The position numbers were made by a program, and so were the translations under genes. The notes below the pieces were generated by a model, which worked only from the letters and a program-made list of their open reading frames with translations, ran no database searches and was not told where the DNA came from. Source: Bacillus sp. SB49 (GTDB lineage Bacteria; Bacillota; Bacilli; Bacillales; Halobacillaceae). Taken from it: a DNA stretch of 64,000 bases. Shown in pieces: positions 28,231 through 37,603 of the stretch (position 1 is the stretch's first letter; the number at the start of each line of letters is the position of its first letter). The stretch is taken from assembly GCF_000469135.2 (NCBI RefSeq), contig NZ_CP048117.1, positions 3,571,501 to 3,635,500 of the forward strand, given 5' to 3'.

Positions 28231-29661
28231 CTAACGGAACATAGATTGATAGAGATCCATGTACTGTTGGGCAGAGTTTTTCCAAGTGAACTTACTCTTG
28301 CAAATGTTCTTCACAAGCGTTTGCCAAGCATCAGCATCTTGATACATTGCAAGGGCCCTGCGGATGGTGTACAGCATGTCATGGGCGTTGTAATTCGTAA
28401 AGGTGAAACCGTTTCCCTCTCCCGTCTCCTCATTATATGGCTGGACGGTGTCTACAAGTCCACCTGTTTCCCGTACGATTGGTGCCGTTACATAGCGAAG
28501 TGCGAGCAGTTGCCCGATTCCGCACGGCTCGAAGCGGGACGGCATAAGAAACAGGTCGCTTGCCGCGTAAATCTGCCTGGATAAGGCTTCGGAGAAACGG
28601 ATGTTCGTCGACATTTTCTCTGGGTGCCTGTCATGTGCCCATTGAAGCATCTGTTCATATTGATATTCTCCTGTACCGAGCAGAACGATTTGAACATCCT
28701 CATGATACAGTAGTTCATCAATGACCCGCCCGATTAAATCGAACCCTTTCTGCTCGACCAGCCTGGAAACGATGCCAATCATCGGGACATCTTTCCGGAC
28801 CGGCAAACCGAGTTCTGCCTGCAGCCACATCTTGTTCTGCCCTTTCTTAATCAGGGAGCTGCGATACGGGAAGGCGAGCGACTCGTCTTTCATAGGATCA
28901 TAGTTTCGGTCATCAATTCCGTTGACAATGCCAATTAATTCATCGGTGCGCTTTCGGAGTACTCCGTCTAGGTTTTCCCCATAATACGGTGTTTGAATCT
29001 CTTTTGCGTAAGTTTCACTGACGGTCGTGATGAAATCGGCGTAGTTCAAGGCGCCTTTCATGAAGTTGATGTCTCCAAAAAATTCGAAAGCATCGTCTCT
29101 CATCATCGATTCATCAAAGTCCATTAAATCGTGAAGCACGGATTGGGCGAAGACCCCCTGATACTTTAAATTATGGATGGTGAACACCGTTTTCATACCT
29201 TGAAGTTTCTCGACCTCTTTATAATGGGTATGTAAGAATACCGGAATCAACCCCGTCTGCCAGTCGTGACAGTGAAGAATGTCAGGAGTCCAGTCCATCC
29301 GGCATACCAATTCCATGACGGCCCGGTTGAAGAAGACGAACCGTTCGGCTTCATCGCCGTACCCATAAAGGTTCGAGCGTTTGAAGTAATACTCGTTATC
29401 TATGAAATATACAGGGATGCCTTCATACTCCAGGTACTCGATCCCGGCATATTGATTGCGCCAGCCGAGTTGGACATCAAGCGCCTCAAGGTGGGTCATT
29501 TGCTGCTTCCACTCGTCCGCCATATTCTCGTATTTAGGAAGGACCACACGTACATCAGCGCCTTGATCCTTCAATGCCTGCGGCAGAGAACCGAGTACGT
29601 CCGCCAATCCTCCTGTCTTGATAAAAGGGGTGCATTCAGATCCAATCATCAATACTTTCAT
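28231..29661 (-). CDS. glgA: Glycogen synthase (ADP-glucose)
   Basis: 476 residues, GT5 family. The N-terminal substrate loop KTGGLADVLGSLPQAL (16-31) and the C-terminal SRFEPCGIGQL motif are intact. It extends alpha-1,4-glucan using ADP-glucose from the GlgC/GlgD enzyme. RBS GGAGGAG precedes the start. The 125-base gap to glgD holds a hairpin, so expression may differ between the first three and the last genes of the operon. Confidence 0.97.
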   Translation of the reverse strand: MKVLMIGSECTPFIKTGGLADVLGSLPQALKDQGADVRVVLPKYENMADEWKQQMTHLEALDVQLGWRNQYAGIEYLEYEGIPVYFIDNEYYFKRSNLYGYGDEAERFVFFNRAVMELVCRMDWTPDILHCHDWQTGLIPVFLHTHYKEVEKLQGMKTVFTIHNLKYQGVFAQSVLHDLMDFDESMMRDDAFEFFGDINFMKGALNYADFITTVSETYAKEIQTPYYGENLDGVLRKRTDELIGIVNGIDDRNYDPMKDESLAFPYRSSLIKKGQNKMWLQAELGLPVRKDVPMIGIVSRLVEQKGFDLIGRVIDELLYHEDVQIVLLGTGEYQYEQMLQWAHDRHPEKMSTNIRFSEALSRQIYAASDLFLMPSRFEPCGIGQLLALRYVTAPIVRETGGLVDTVQPYNEETGEGNGFTFTNYNAHDMLYTIRRALAMYQDADAWQTLVKNICKSKFTWKNSAQQYMDLYQSMFR

Positions 29662-29717
29662 TATTTATTCACTCCTCCAATTAATGTGCGGGGGACCGCC
29701 TCTTGCGTCTTACGCGA

Positions 29718-29755
29718 AAGGGACTGACCAGAGTGATGCGTCCAGACAGTCCCTT
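29718..29755 (-). repeat. Hairpin in the glgD-glgA gap
   Basis: AAGGGACTG pairs with CAGTCCCTT (nine base pairs) around about 20 bases. Only a three-base T run follows on the minus strand, so it may be an attenuating or RNA-processing hairpin rather than a full terminator. Confidence 0.6.
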
Positions 29756-29786
29756 ATGTTAGTCATTCATTTTTGATAACGTTCGT

Positions 29787-30893
29787 TTACATCGTCCTTC
29801 TCTTGGCGATAACAAACGGTTTCTCCGGGGCACCGATCAGCGTTTTGCCGCGGGAGATGCTGCAGTCTTTATCAAGGATGACATTCTCGAGAACAGCATT
29901 GCTTTCAATTTCGCAGCGCTGCATGATGATCGAGTTTTTAATGACGGCTCCTTCTCCTACTTTCACACCTCGGAAAAGGATGCTGTCTTCCACATGACCC
30001 TCGATGACACAGCCGTTTGCGACCATCGTATTGGTGACGTTGGACGTTTCCGTATAGTTGGAAGGCGCTTCATTCTTCACTTTTGTGAAAATAGGTGCTT
30101 CTTCCTTAAACAGTGCATCATGTTCGTCTGCATCAAGCAGTTTGGAACTGTTGCGGTAGTAGCTTTCCACGGAATTGATCAAAGCATGAGTTCCTTCATA
30201 TTCATACGCATGGACATGGATGTCCGGAATCTTCGACTTGATCCCGTCCAGGAAAAAGTTCGAGCAGCCGTGTGCGATACACTTCTCGATCAGCTCATAC
30301 AAATACTGCTTCTCGATGATGTACATATCCATGTACACATTGGAATTGCTGTGATCATTGTGAATAGCTGTCACCCGGTTGTCTGCATCCAGATCCAGCT
30401 TGTGGGCTCGATGGAACTCCGGATAAAGCTCTTCTACCTTCGTATAGACGACCGTTACATCCGCTCCTGATTCCTTATGTTCACGGAGGACATCCTGGAA
30501 GTCAATGTTGCAGATGTTCTGGGAACCGGAAACGACGATATAATCTGCAAGTGTCCGGTTGATGAAGTCTATATTGTTGTGGAAATGCTGCAGATCCCCG
30601 CGGGAAATGTCCGTCGGATCATTCCAGTCCGGCGGCAAAATGAATAATCCGCCGCGCATCCTGTCCAAATCCCATGCTTTCCCTTGTTCCAAGTGATCCA
30701 TAAGTGAGCGGTACTTACGACGCGCGAACACAGCCACGGATTCAATTCTGGAATTGGTCATGTTCGAAATTGTAAAGTCGATCATCCGGTAACGGCCGGC
30801 GAATGGTACAGCCGCTCCGCACCGGAAATAAGTCAGTTCGTCCATCATGTCTTGTTCGTGATCTAAGTTTATGATTCCTGCAATACGATCCAT
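29787..30893 (-). CDS. glgD: Glucose-1-phosphate adenylyltransferase, GlgD subunit
   Basis: 368 residues. It is related to GlgC, with an N-terminal nucleotidyltransferase-like domain and a C-terminal left-handed beta-helix (repeats such as GCVIEGHVEDSILFRGVKVG). The GlgC nucleotide-binding GGQGTRL motif is missing; the start is IAGIINLDHEQDMMDELT instead. In Firmicutes GlgD is the regulatory or helper partner of GlgC. It follows glgC by 12 bp. Confidence 0.95.
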   Translation of the reverse strand: MDRIAGIINLDHEQDMMDELTYFRCGAAVPFAGRYRMIDFTISNMTNSRIESVAVFARRKYRSLMDHLEQGKAWDLDRMRGGLFILPPDWNDPTDISRGDLQHFHNNIDFINRTLADYIVVSGSQNICNIDFQDVLREHKESGADVTVVYTKVEELYPEFHRAHKLDLDADNRVTAIHNDHSNSNVYMDMYIIEKQYLYELIEKCIAHGCSNFFLDGIKSKIPDIHVHAYEYEGTHALINSVESYYRNSSKLLDADEHDALFKEEAPIFTKVKNEAPSNYTETSNVTNTMVANGCVIEGHVEDSILFRGVKVGEGAVIKNSIIMQRCEIESNAVLENVILDKDCSISRGKTLIGAPEKPFVIAKRRTM

Positions 30894-30905
30894 AATATCC
30901 TCCCT

Positions 30906-32066
30906 TTAACTATTCGTTGCGTAGCTTGTCGCAAGGACGCTGCCTTCATCTGCTACAAGCGTGATTTCACTGTCTGGTGAAGGGTCGCCGATGACGGCTC
31001 CGTCTTCGATGACGCTGCCTTTGGAGATGATCGCGCGGTGAATCTTCACGTTTTTGCCGATCTTCACGTCCGGCATGATGACGGAATCTTTCACGACGGA
31101 AGACTCGCCGACATGCACACCGTAAAAAATAATCGATGTATCAACCGTTCCATAAATCCGGCAGCCTTCATTGACGAGGGCATTCCGGACGGAGCCTCTC
31201 GGTGCAATGTACTGCGGCGGCTGGTTCGGATTCTTCGAATAGATGCGCCATCTGTGATCGTTGAGGTCGAGCTCAGGGTTCTTCTTCAACAGATCCATAT
31301 TCGCTTCCCACAGACTATCGACCGTACCGACATCCTTCCAGTATCCTTCGAACTGGAATGCCATCAGCTTTTTATAATCATAAAGAAGAGCAGGGATGAT
31401 ATCTTTCCCGAAATCATGGGAGGAATCTTCTTTCTCCGCATCATCGATCAAATAACGCTTCAATACTTCCCATTTGAAGATATATACACCCATCGACGCC
31501 AGGTTGCTCTTCGGAAATTCAGGTTTCTCATCAAACTCGGTAATGCTTCCATCATCATCGGTATTCATGATCCCGAAGCGGCTCGCTTCTTCCCAAGGGA
31601 CTTCGATGACAGAGATCGTCGCATCTGCATCCGTCTTCTTGTGGTGGTCGAGCATCGCATTGTAATCCATCTTATAGATATGGTCACCGGAAAGCACCAG
31701 TACGTGTTCCGGATCATATTGGTTAAGGAATTTCAAATTACGGTAGATGGCGTTCGCTGTCCCAGAATACCAACCTCCGCCTGCTGCCTGCATGAAAGGC
31801 GGCAGTACAGAAACGCCTCCGTATTTACGATCCAAATCCCACGTGTCCCCGATTCCGATATAATCGTTCAGGATCAGTGGTTCGTATTGTGTGAGAACAC
31901 CGACCGTATCGATGCCGGAGTTCGTGCAGTTACTTAATGGAAAATCAATGATCCGGTATTTTCCGCCAAAATAGACGGCTGGTTTCGCAATTTGTTTGGT
32001 TAATGATTTCAGTCGTGTCCCTTGACCGCCGGCCAAAAGCATCGCAACGCATTCTTTATTTTTCAT
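30906..32066 (-). CDS. glgC: Glucose-1-phosphate adenylyltransferase, catalytic subunit
   Basis: 386 residues. The [16 protein letters not shown] motif (8-23) binds [23 protein letters not shown] follows, and a beta-helix forms the C terminus. It makes ADP-glucose from glucose-1-phosphate and ATP, the committed step. Its start overlaps the end of glgB by 11 bases, which suggests translational coupling. Confidence 0.97.
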   Translation of the reverse strand: MKNKECVAMLLAGGQGTRLKSLTKQIAKPAVYFGGKYRIIDFPLSNCTNSGIDTVGVLTQYEPLILNDYIGIGDTWDLDRKYGGVSVLPPFMQAAGGGWYSGTANAIYRNLKFLNQYDPEHVLVLSGDHIYKMDYNAMLDHHKKTDADATISVIEVPWEEASRFGIMNTDDDGSITEFDEKPEFPKSNLASMGVYIFKWEVLKRYLIDDAEKEDSSHDFGKDIIPALLYDYKKLMAFQFEGYWKDVGTVDSLWEANMDLLKKNPELDLNDHRWRIYSKNPNQPPQYIAPRGSVRNALVNEGCRIYGTVDTSIIFYGVHVGESSVVKDSVIMPDVKIGKNVKIHRAIISKGSVIEDGAVIGDPSPDSEITLVADEGSVLATSYATNS

Positions 32067-33990
32067 GATTTTCCTCCTTGGATACTGAAGTTCTCTTCAA
32101 GAAGCTCACACCGAGCGGGGGAATCGTCATGGTAATATGTTGATCCTGTCCTTGCCATGGAGAAGGTACTGTTTCCAGCGGCAGTCCGTTCGTCTGCCCA
32201 GAACCTCCGAAGTGTTCCGCATCACTCGAGAAAATTTCTTTGTATGAGCCGTTTTTCGGGACCCCTACTTTGTAGTCGTGATAAACTTCCGGTGTGAAGT
32301 TACATACCACTACCAGCTGATCATTGGACGTACGGCTGTTGCGTACGAACGATACGATGCTCTGCTCGTAGTTGTTGGGATCGATCCATGTGAATCCTTC
32401 CGGTTTGTGATCGAACTCCCACAGGGCGGGCATGTCCTTATACAAACGATGCAATTGTTTCGTGTATTCCAAAATGGAGGCGTGGGATTCGTAATCGAGC
32501 AGTTCCCAATCCAAGTCCTCTAAGTCCTTCCATTCATCGAATTGACCGAATTCACCTCCCATGAATAAAAGTTTCTTCCCTGGATGGGCGTACATAAAGG
32601 CGAGAAAAGCACGCAGATTGGCGAATTTCTGCCAGTAGTCCCCAGGCATTTTATTTAATAACGACTTCTTACCATGAACGACTTCATCATGAGAAATCGG
32701 TAATACAAAGTTTTCGGAAAATGCATAATGGATCGAGAAGGTAATCAGGTTGTGATGGTACTTCCGATGAATCGGATCCATCTCCATGTACTTGAGCATG
32801 TCATTCATCCAACCCATGTTCCATTTATAATTGAACCCGAGGCCTCCGATATAAGTCGGAGCGCTAACCATCGGCCAGGACGTGGATTCCTCAGCCATCA
32901 TAAGCGTATCGGGGATTTCTTCGAAAACGGATTCATTCATTTGTTTGATGAACGTTACAGCTTCCAGGTTTTCTCTTCCGCCGTATTCATTCAGCTCCCA
33001 TTCCCCGTCTTCCTTACCGAAGTCGAGGTAGAGCATACTGGCGACGGCATCGACACGGAGCCCGTCCAGATGGTATTCCTTAAGCCAGTAAACAGCGTTT
33101 GAAATGAGAAAGCTCTTCACTTCGTTCCTTGCAAAGTCGAACGTAAGCGTTCCCCATTGGGTTTTCTCCGCTTTCTTAGGATCGGCATACTCATAAAGCG
33201 CTTCTCCGTCGAAGCGTCTCAGTCCGTGCTCGTCCTTGCAGAAGTGACCTGGGACCCAGTCCAATATGACACCGATTCCAGAATTGTGACAGCGGTCGAC
33301 AAAGTATTTGAAATCATCCGGGGTGCCGTAGCGGGAGGTGACGGAGTAGTAGCCTGTCGCCTGATATCCCCAGGAGCGGTCGAACGGGTGCTCCGTCATA
33401 GGTAGTAATTCGATGTGGGTGTAACCGAGGTCCTTAACATACGGAATGACCATATCTGCATACTCCCGAAAATTATAGAAGACTTCCGGTTCAATATTCT
33501 TCCATGACCCTAAATGAAGCTCATAGATGGACATCGGAGATTCATACGGGTTCTTCGCCTTCCGTTCTTGCATCCACTGATGATCTTTCCACTCATAACC
33601 ATCCAGCGGATAGACGACGGAAGCAGTATCGGGGCGCAGTTCGCTGGAAAATGCGTAAGGGTCAGCCTTCAATCTCAAATGTCCGTGTGCGGTCAGGATT
33701 TCGTATTTATAGATCGTCCCTGAATCGAGATTCGGGATGAACGCCACCCATATCCCGTTATCATTGACTTTCTCCATCGGGTTCTCCCGTCCATCCCAGT
33801 CGTTGAACATACCGACGACGCTTACACGGACAGCATTAGGGGCCCATACGGCAAAGCGGATGCCCTGCTTTCCATTCCGCGTTTCGGGATGAGCACCGAG
33901 CAGTCGGTAACTGTACCGGAGATTCCCTTGATGGAACAAGTAGATATCATGCTCTAAAGTTGTATCCTGAACCACATCATCACTCCTCAT
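32056..33990 (-). CDS. glgB: 1,4-alpha-glucan branching enzyme
   Basis: 644 residues. A carbohydrate-binding module 48 (about 25-120) precedes a GH13 barrel with nucleophile in [10 protein letters not shown], the acid in MAEESTSW and the third Asp in [10 protein letters not shown]. It creates alpha-1,6 branches. It is the first gene of the glycogen operon, and the AT-rich region upstream carries possible CcpA sites. Confidence 0.97.
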   Translation of the reverse strand: MRSDDVVQDTTLEHDIYLFHQGNLRYSYRLLGAHPETRNGKQGIRFAVWAPNAVRVSVVGMFNDWDGRENPMEKVNDNGIWVAFIPNLDSGTIYKYEILTAHGHLRLKADPYAFSSELRPDTASVVYPLDGYEWKDHQWMQERKAKNPYESPMSIYELHLGSWKNIEPEVFYNFREYADMVIPYVKDLGYTHIELLPMTEHPFDRSWGYQATGYYSVTSRYGTPDDFKYFVDRCHNSGIGVILDWVPGHFCKDEHGLRRFDGEALYEYADPKKAEKTQWGTLTFDFARNEVKSFLISNAVYWLKEYHLDGLRVDAVASMLYLDFGKEDGEWELNEYGGRENLEAVTFIKQMNESVFEEIPDTLMMAEESTSWPMVSAPTYIGGLGFNYKWNMGWMNDMLKYMEMDPIHRKYHHNLITFSIHYAFSENFVLPISHDEVVHGKKSLLNKMPGDYWQKFANLRAFLAFMYAHPGKKLLFMGGEFGQFDEWKDLEDLDWELLDYESHASILEYTKQLHRLYKDMPALWEFDHKPEGFTWIDPNNYEQSIVSFVRNSRTSNDQLVVVCNFTPEVYHDYKVGVPKNGSYKEIFSSDAEHFGGSGQTNGLPLETVPSPWQGQDQHITMTIPPLGVSFLKRTSVSKEENHEK

Positions 33991-34281
33991 GAATGTTCTT
34001 CACCAGCCTTATACCGTTGTTTTACACCGGCCTGTTGAGAACGTTTTAATATGCTTATATTCATCATAAATTTTGGCGAACGCTTTTACAATTAAAATTA
34101 ATGAAAATATTCTGAAAAGTTTTGTCGGATATTGTCGAATTTTCCCAAATTAATGCCAAAATCACTTATAATAGGTTCGCAATTTTCGGAAATCGCTTTC
34201 ATATGATGTCGATTCCCTTTTTATTACAAAAGAAAACGGTTTATTACATATTTTTACACATCGTATAGTTTTCTCAAATGC
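33991..34281. promoter_or_regulatory. AT-rich region upstream of glgB with cre-like sites
   Basis: No gene is seen. Two sequences resemble catabolite response elements: TTGAGAACGTTTTAAT (34035-34050) and, on the minus strand, ATGAAAGCGATTTCC (34202-34188), each about one base from the consensus core. They lie between glgB and the ytx-like operon. CcpA control of glycogen synthesis would be sensible but is inferred from short motifs. Confidence 0.4.
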
Positions 34282-34307
34282 GTTTCAGACAAAAAAAATA
34301 GTGGTAT
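34282..34307 (+). promoter_or_regulatory. SigB-type promoter of the ytx-like operon
   Basis: GTTTCA (34282-34287), 14-base spacer, TGGTAT (34302-34307), each one mismatch from GTTTAA and GGGTAT. The B. subtilis ytxGHJ operon is SigB-dependent, which agrees. Confidence 0.65.
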
Positions 34308-34342
34308 AGCTTTAGAAACCAAAATTAACGAGGTGAACAGTC

Positions 34343-34756
34343 ATGTCATTAGCAGGGATCAGCCTACTAATCATCGCCATCGCATTCGCATTCATCAGTA
34401 TCTATGTCGTCAAAACGCTGAAGGCGGCAGCCAGCACCATGACCAGCGTCTCCCATACATTAGAGAAAGTGGAGGGACAGATGCAGGGAATTACCACAGA
34501 ATCAGAACATCTCCTTAAGAAGACGAACACGATCGCTTCCGATATCGAATCGAAAACACAAACCTTAGACGGACTTTTCGACACCATTAATAATGTAGGG
34601 TCGACTGTCGGTAACGTAAACCAGTCCCTGCAGGGCATGAGTGAGAGTGTCGCCCATGCTTCCCACCAAAAGGATGAAAAGGTGGTCAAGGCGCTCCAAT
34701 GGGGCGATGCGGCCATCGAACTTTATTTGAAATGGAAACGGAAAAATGCAAAATAA
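34343..34756 (+). CDS. DUF948 membrane-anchored protein (YtxG-like)
   Basis: 137 residues. One N-terminal membrane helix (about 3-24) is followed by a helical, coiled-coil-like cytoplasmic or peripheral domain (TSVSHTLEKVEGQMQ, TIASDIESKTQTLDGLFDTI), as in the DUF948 family. RBS GAGGTGAAC. First gene of a three-gene operon with a second DUF948 gene 15 bp downstream and a YtxH-type gene. General stress role by analogy with ytxGH; molecular function unknown. Confidence 0.88.
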   Translation: MSLAGISLLIIAIAFAFISIYVVKTLKAAASTMTSVSHTLEKVEGQMQGITTESEHLLKKTNTIASDIESKTQTLDGLFDTINNVGSTVGNVNQSLQGMSESVAHASHQKDEKVVKALQWGDAAIELYLKWKRKNAK

Positions 34757-34771
34757 AAGGAGGCAGCTCAT

Positions 34772-35221
34772 ATGGATTTCTTAGGAATTGGAGTATTGAT
34801 CATCGGCATCGCCTTTGCCATCGTATCAATCTTCCTGATTAAAGCACTGAATAATTTAGCCAATGTCCTCAAAGGCGTAAGAAAGACGGTGGATCAGCTG
34901 CCGGAGCAGTTGGATTCTGTCATGAAGGAAACGACCGGCGTCCTCCATCAAAGCAACGATACGCTGGCAGATGTGAATGAAAAGATCCGTGCCCTCAGCC
35001 CACTCTTCTATATCGTGGGGGACATTGGGGAATCTTCCCGTAAATTGACCTCTTCTCTCGTTGATGTGACCCACACGATCAAGACGAGCACCCACGAGGG
35101 AGAACAGAAAATTAACGAGGAAGGCTGGCGCGGCATTTACGGGGCCCTCGCCTTGACGTATTATTTAAGCCAGAAGCGAAAAGCGCTGAAATCCGCCCAG
35201 ATCAAGAGTACGTCTGTATGA
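34772..35221 (+). CDS. DUF948 membrane-anchored protein, second copy
   Basis: 149 residues with the same layout as its neighbour: N-terminal membrane helix (3-25), then a long helical domain with VRKTVDQLPEQLDSVMKETT and DTLADVNEKIRAL. The two DUF948 proteins differ enough to be an old duplication; they may form a hetero-oligomer. RBS AAAGGAGG. The stop overlaps the start of the next gene by four bases (ATGA), so translation is probably coupled. Confidence 0.87.
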   Translation: MDFLGIGVLIIGIAFAIVSIFLIKALNNLANVLKGVRKTVDQLPEQLDSVMKETTGVLHQSNDTLADVNEKIRALSPLFYIVGDIGESSRKLTSSLVDVTHTIKTSTHEGEQKINEEGWRGIYGALALTYYLSQKRKALKSAQIKSTSV

Positions 35222-35928
35222 AGAAGGACAGCGACTGGATAATCGGAGGAGCTTCAGGGGTTCTCGCGGGATATACGGCACGATCGATAAGCAAAGATCC
35301 ATCCATCACGAAGATGAAATGGTACAGAAAGAAGAAAGAGCTATATGAAACAGGTCTTTCCGGACACCAGTATCTTCAGGAATCAAAGAAGGAGCTGCAA
35401 CAGGCAGCTGCCGCAAATACGAAACAGAAAGGGGATATTAAGATGACACAAACGAATGGAAACGCAACACAAACAAAAAAACGAGGGAAACTGCCGTTGG
35501 CCATGCTGACTGGGGCAGTGATCGGGGGAGCATTTGTTCTAATTAAAAACCCCGAAGAACGAAAGCGTATCATGGAGGGAACGAAATCCACCAAAAATGC
35601 CGTAACAGGCTATGCTTCCGAGGTGAAAGAGGACCCGAAAGCGAAGAAGGATGACCTCTTAACCCGCATCCAGAACGTTGTAACCATCGCTAACGAAGCC
35701 ATTACAACCGTTCAGGAAGTCTTCAATAACCAAGGCAAGGAAATTACTGAAAAAGTGAAAGATATTAAAGAAGAGTCCGAAGCCATTATCCATACGGCAA
35801 AAGACGCCGGAGAGGACCTGCAGGAGGTAGGCGGTAAGGCGAAGGAAGCGAAAGAAGAGCTGACAGAGTCGAAGGAAGAGCCTTCCGTCCAACAGGAAAA
35901 AGTCGTGGAAGTAAACGCTCAACGATGA
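35218..35928 (+). CDS. YtxH domain protein with N-terminal extension
   Basis: 236 residues, about twice the usual YtxH size. The YtxH part starts near residue 88 (KLPLAMLTGAVIGGAFVLIKNPEERKR) and continues as a charged helical tail. The first 75 residues have a separate Gly-rich hydrophobic segment (IIGGASGVLAGYTA). An internal ATG at 35443, preceded by AAAGGGG, would give a normal-sized YtxH, so either a fusion or two products from one gene is possible. Terminator follows at once. Confidence 0.8.
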   Translation: MKKDSDWIIGGASGVLAGYTARSISKDPSITKMKWYRKKKELYETGLSGHQYLQESKKELQQAAAANTKQKGDIKMTQTNGNATQTKKRGKLPLAMLTGAVIGGAFVLIKNPEERKRIMEGTKSTKNAVTGYASEVKEDPKAKKDDLLTRIQNVVTIANEAITTVQEVFNNQGKEITEKVKDIKEESEAIIHTAKDAGEDLQEVGGKAKEAKEELTESKEEPSVQQEKVVEVNAQR

Positions 35929-35940
35929 AGAGGTAGACGA

Positions 35941-35976
35941 AAAGCGCCGGATCCGTAGTAGGATCCGGCGCTTTTA
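35941..35976. terminator. Bidirectional terminator
   Basis: Fifteen-base-pair perfect stem (35941-35955 with 35962-35976) with A and T tails, shared by the YtxH gene and hemAT. Confidence 0.94.
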
Positions 35977-35978
35977 TG

Positions 35979-37259
35979 TTATTCCGTTACTTGTGTAAGA
36001 CGCTGGGAAGAAGCAGCGACATCCGTTACCGCTGCATTTATTTCCTGAATTGCTTCCGCAAAAGCAGCAAGCTCTGCTTCTACGCTGTCACTGAAAGCCT
36101 TGTTCTCCCCCATTGCCTCAACAATTCCGGTGAAGAATTTGTTGATGTGCTGCATGCTTTCGGTGCTCTGACGGACGGCCCCATCCATCTGCGTCACGCT
36201 TGCAGACACCTTGTGGATTTGAGAGCTTGTCATCGTGATAAGCGCTGCTACTTCTTCCACAGATGCTTTCGTCTGTTCGGAGAGCTTCCTTACTTCATTG
36301 GCAACAACTGTGAAGCCTGCTCCATGTTCCCCCGCCCGTGCAGCTTCAATAGACGCGTTTAAGGAAAGTAAATTCGTCTGCTCGGCTATGGACGATACAA
36401 TGGTGACAATTTTGCTGATCTGTTCCGCTGTCCCTTGGAGGTGATTCATATCGGCTGTAATCGAATCGATCTGCCCTTTCATTTCATCCATTTGTGATTG
36501 CTGGACCTGCAGGCGGTCCTGTCCTTCTAAAGATTGTCGCTCTACATCATGAGAAATACGCACCCCTTCTCTTGATGCTGCGACGATGTTCTTCGTCTGG
36601 TCTGTCAGGTGTTCGGTAGAGGCACTGGCCTGCTGGGATACAGCTGCGACCTCCTCCGACATCCGGTCGATCCTCGTATAGGCCTCCATGCGCTTATGTA
36701 CTTCCACTTCCCGCAGACCTGCCGCCTCTTCTTCAAACATTTCCAAAACCAACTGCTGCTCCAGATTCAAGATTTTTGTCACCGCACGAAGTGCTTCCAG
36801 AAACTGAGGACCGGTTCCAAGTTCCCGAGAGAAAATATCCAGGAAGGAATGGGTGAGATCCTGGAACGCGCACATATACCACTTAGGTTTCAGCCCGATT
36901 CTCAAATGAACAGAAGCGATCGTCCGCCTCTTCTCCAAAAACGCTTCGTCGATGATTCCTGTAAACATTTCTTCTATGTGTCTCCTGAGCGTCTGCTTCA
37001 GCCGATCGACGGAGCTGGTTTCCTCAATGATGGCGGTCAAGGACGGTTCTTTCTGTAAGTTGGCATAGAATTGATCGACGACTGCACCGATATTAGCGGC
37101 AACAACAGGTTGGAGCGACTGGAGAACGGCCAGATCGGGCTCTGTCAACCCGATCATGTCACACTGCCTCTTCACATCCGTCCCTTCTACGAGATGGAGC
37201 TCTCCACTGAATTTTTCTTCTATTGGTAATGTTGGCGTCTGCTTCTTCTTAAATAACAA
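35979..37259 (-). CDS. hemAT: Heme-based aerotactic transducer HemAT
   Basis: About 426 residues. A globin-coupled sensor domain (about 20-180) has proximal His118 in [16 protein letters not shown] and a distal Tyr65 in DQFYANL, as in HemAT-Bs. It is followed by a linker and a methyl-accepting signalling domain (about 190-420) with the conserved hairpin tip [20 protein letters not shown]. There is no membrane segment: it is a soluble oxygen sensor feeding CheA. TTG at 37259 is chosen for its GGAGG spacing; a GTG six codons upstream lacks one. A SigD-like promoter lies upstream. Confidence 0.93.
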   Translation of the reverse strand: MLFKKKQTPTLPIEEKFSGELHLVEGTDVKRQCDMIGLTEPDLAVLQSLQPVVAANIGAVVDQFYANLQKEPSLTAIIEETSSVDRLKQTLRRHIEEMFTGIIDEAFLEKRRTIASVHLRIGLKPKWYMCAFQDLTHSFLDIFSRELGTGPQFLEALRAVTKILNLEQQLVLEMFEEEAAGLREVEVHKRMEAYTRIDRMSEEVAAVSQQASASTEHLTDQTKNIVAASREGVRISHDVERQSLEGQDRLQVQQSQMDEMKGQIDSITADMNHLQGTAEQISKIVTIVSSIAEQTNLLSLNASIEAARAGEHGAGFTVVANEVRKLSEQTKASVEEVAALITMTSSQIHKVSASVTQMDGAVRQSTESMQHINKFFTGIVEAMGENKAFSDSVEAELAAFAEAIQEINAAVTDVAASSQRLTQVTE

Positions 37260-37295
37260 TGCCTTTTCCTCCCTCACTCACGCTTCTATACGTAT

Positions 37296-37321
37296 GTATC
37301 GACATAGAAAGTACGGTTTTA
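37296..37321 (-). promoter_or_regulatory. SigD-like promoter of hemAT
   Basis: TAAA (37321-37318), 14-base spacer, GTCGATAC (37303-37296), six of eight matches to the SigD -10 GCCGATAT. SigD controls motility and chemotaxis genes. Confidence 0.6.
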
Positions 37322-37350
37322 AGCCATTTGATAAAAAAAGGAAAAGACGC

Positions 37351-37376
37351 AAAAAGGCCCGCCATATAGGCGGACC
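37351..37376 (-). terminator. Terminator of the 49-residue gene
   Basis: GGTCCGCC-N5-GGCGGGCC (one wobble pair) followed by TTTTTGCG on the minus strand. Confidence 0.85.
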
Positions 37377-37391
37377 CGTATCGAAGTACCG

Positions 37392-37541
37392 TTAGTAACG
37401 GCCTCGATCGATATATTCATTCGGCTCTTGACCGAACTCCGTACTGTGGTTCTTGAATTGGGCAAGGCGGCCGTTTCGATGCTCACCTTTGCTCTTCGTC
37501 TCTTTAAACTGACGATTGTGTTTCTTCTCTTTATTGCCCAT
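37392..37541 (-). CDS. Small, highly charged protein, 49 residues
   Basis: Opens MGNKEKKHNRQFKETKSK and is very rich in Lys, His, Asn and Glu, with almost no hydrophobic residues. ATG at 37541 follows GAGGTGAAAACC. It resembles small spore-associated or minor acid-soluble proteins in character, but I cannot place it in a named family. Own terminator downstream; 62 bp after the SDR gene. A longer reading frame in the same phase overlaps that gene and is not needed. Confidence 0.65.
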   Translation of the reverse strand: MGNKEKKHNRQFKETKSKGEHRNGRLAQFKNHSTEFGQEPNEYIDRGRY

Positions 37542-37603
37542 GGTTTTCACCTCGTGTAAAACATGATGTCTTACACCCCTATTCTTCGTCCATTCCGGCT
37601 GGT

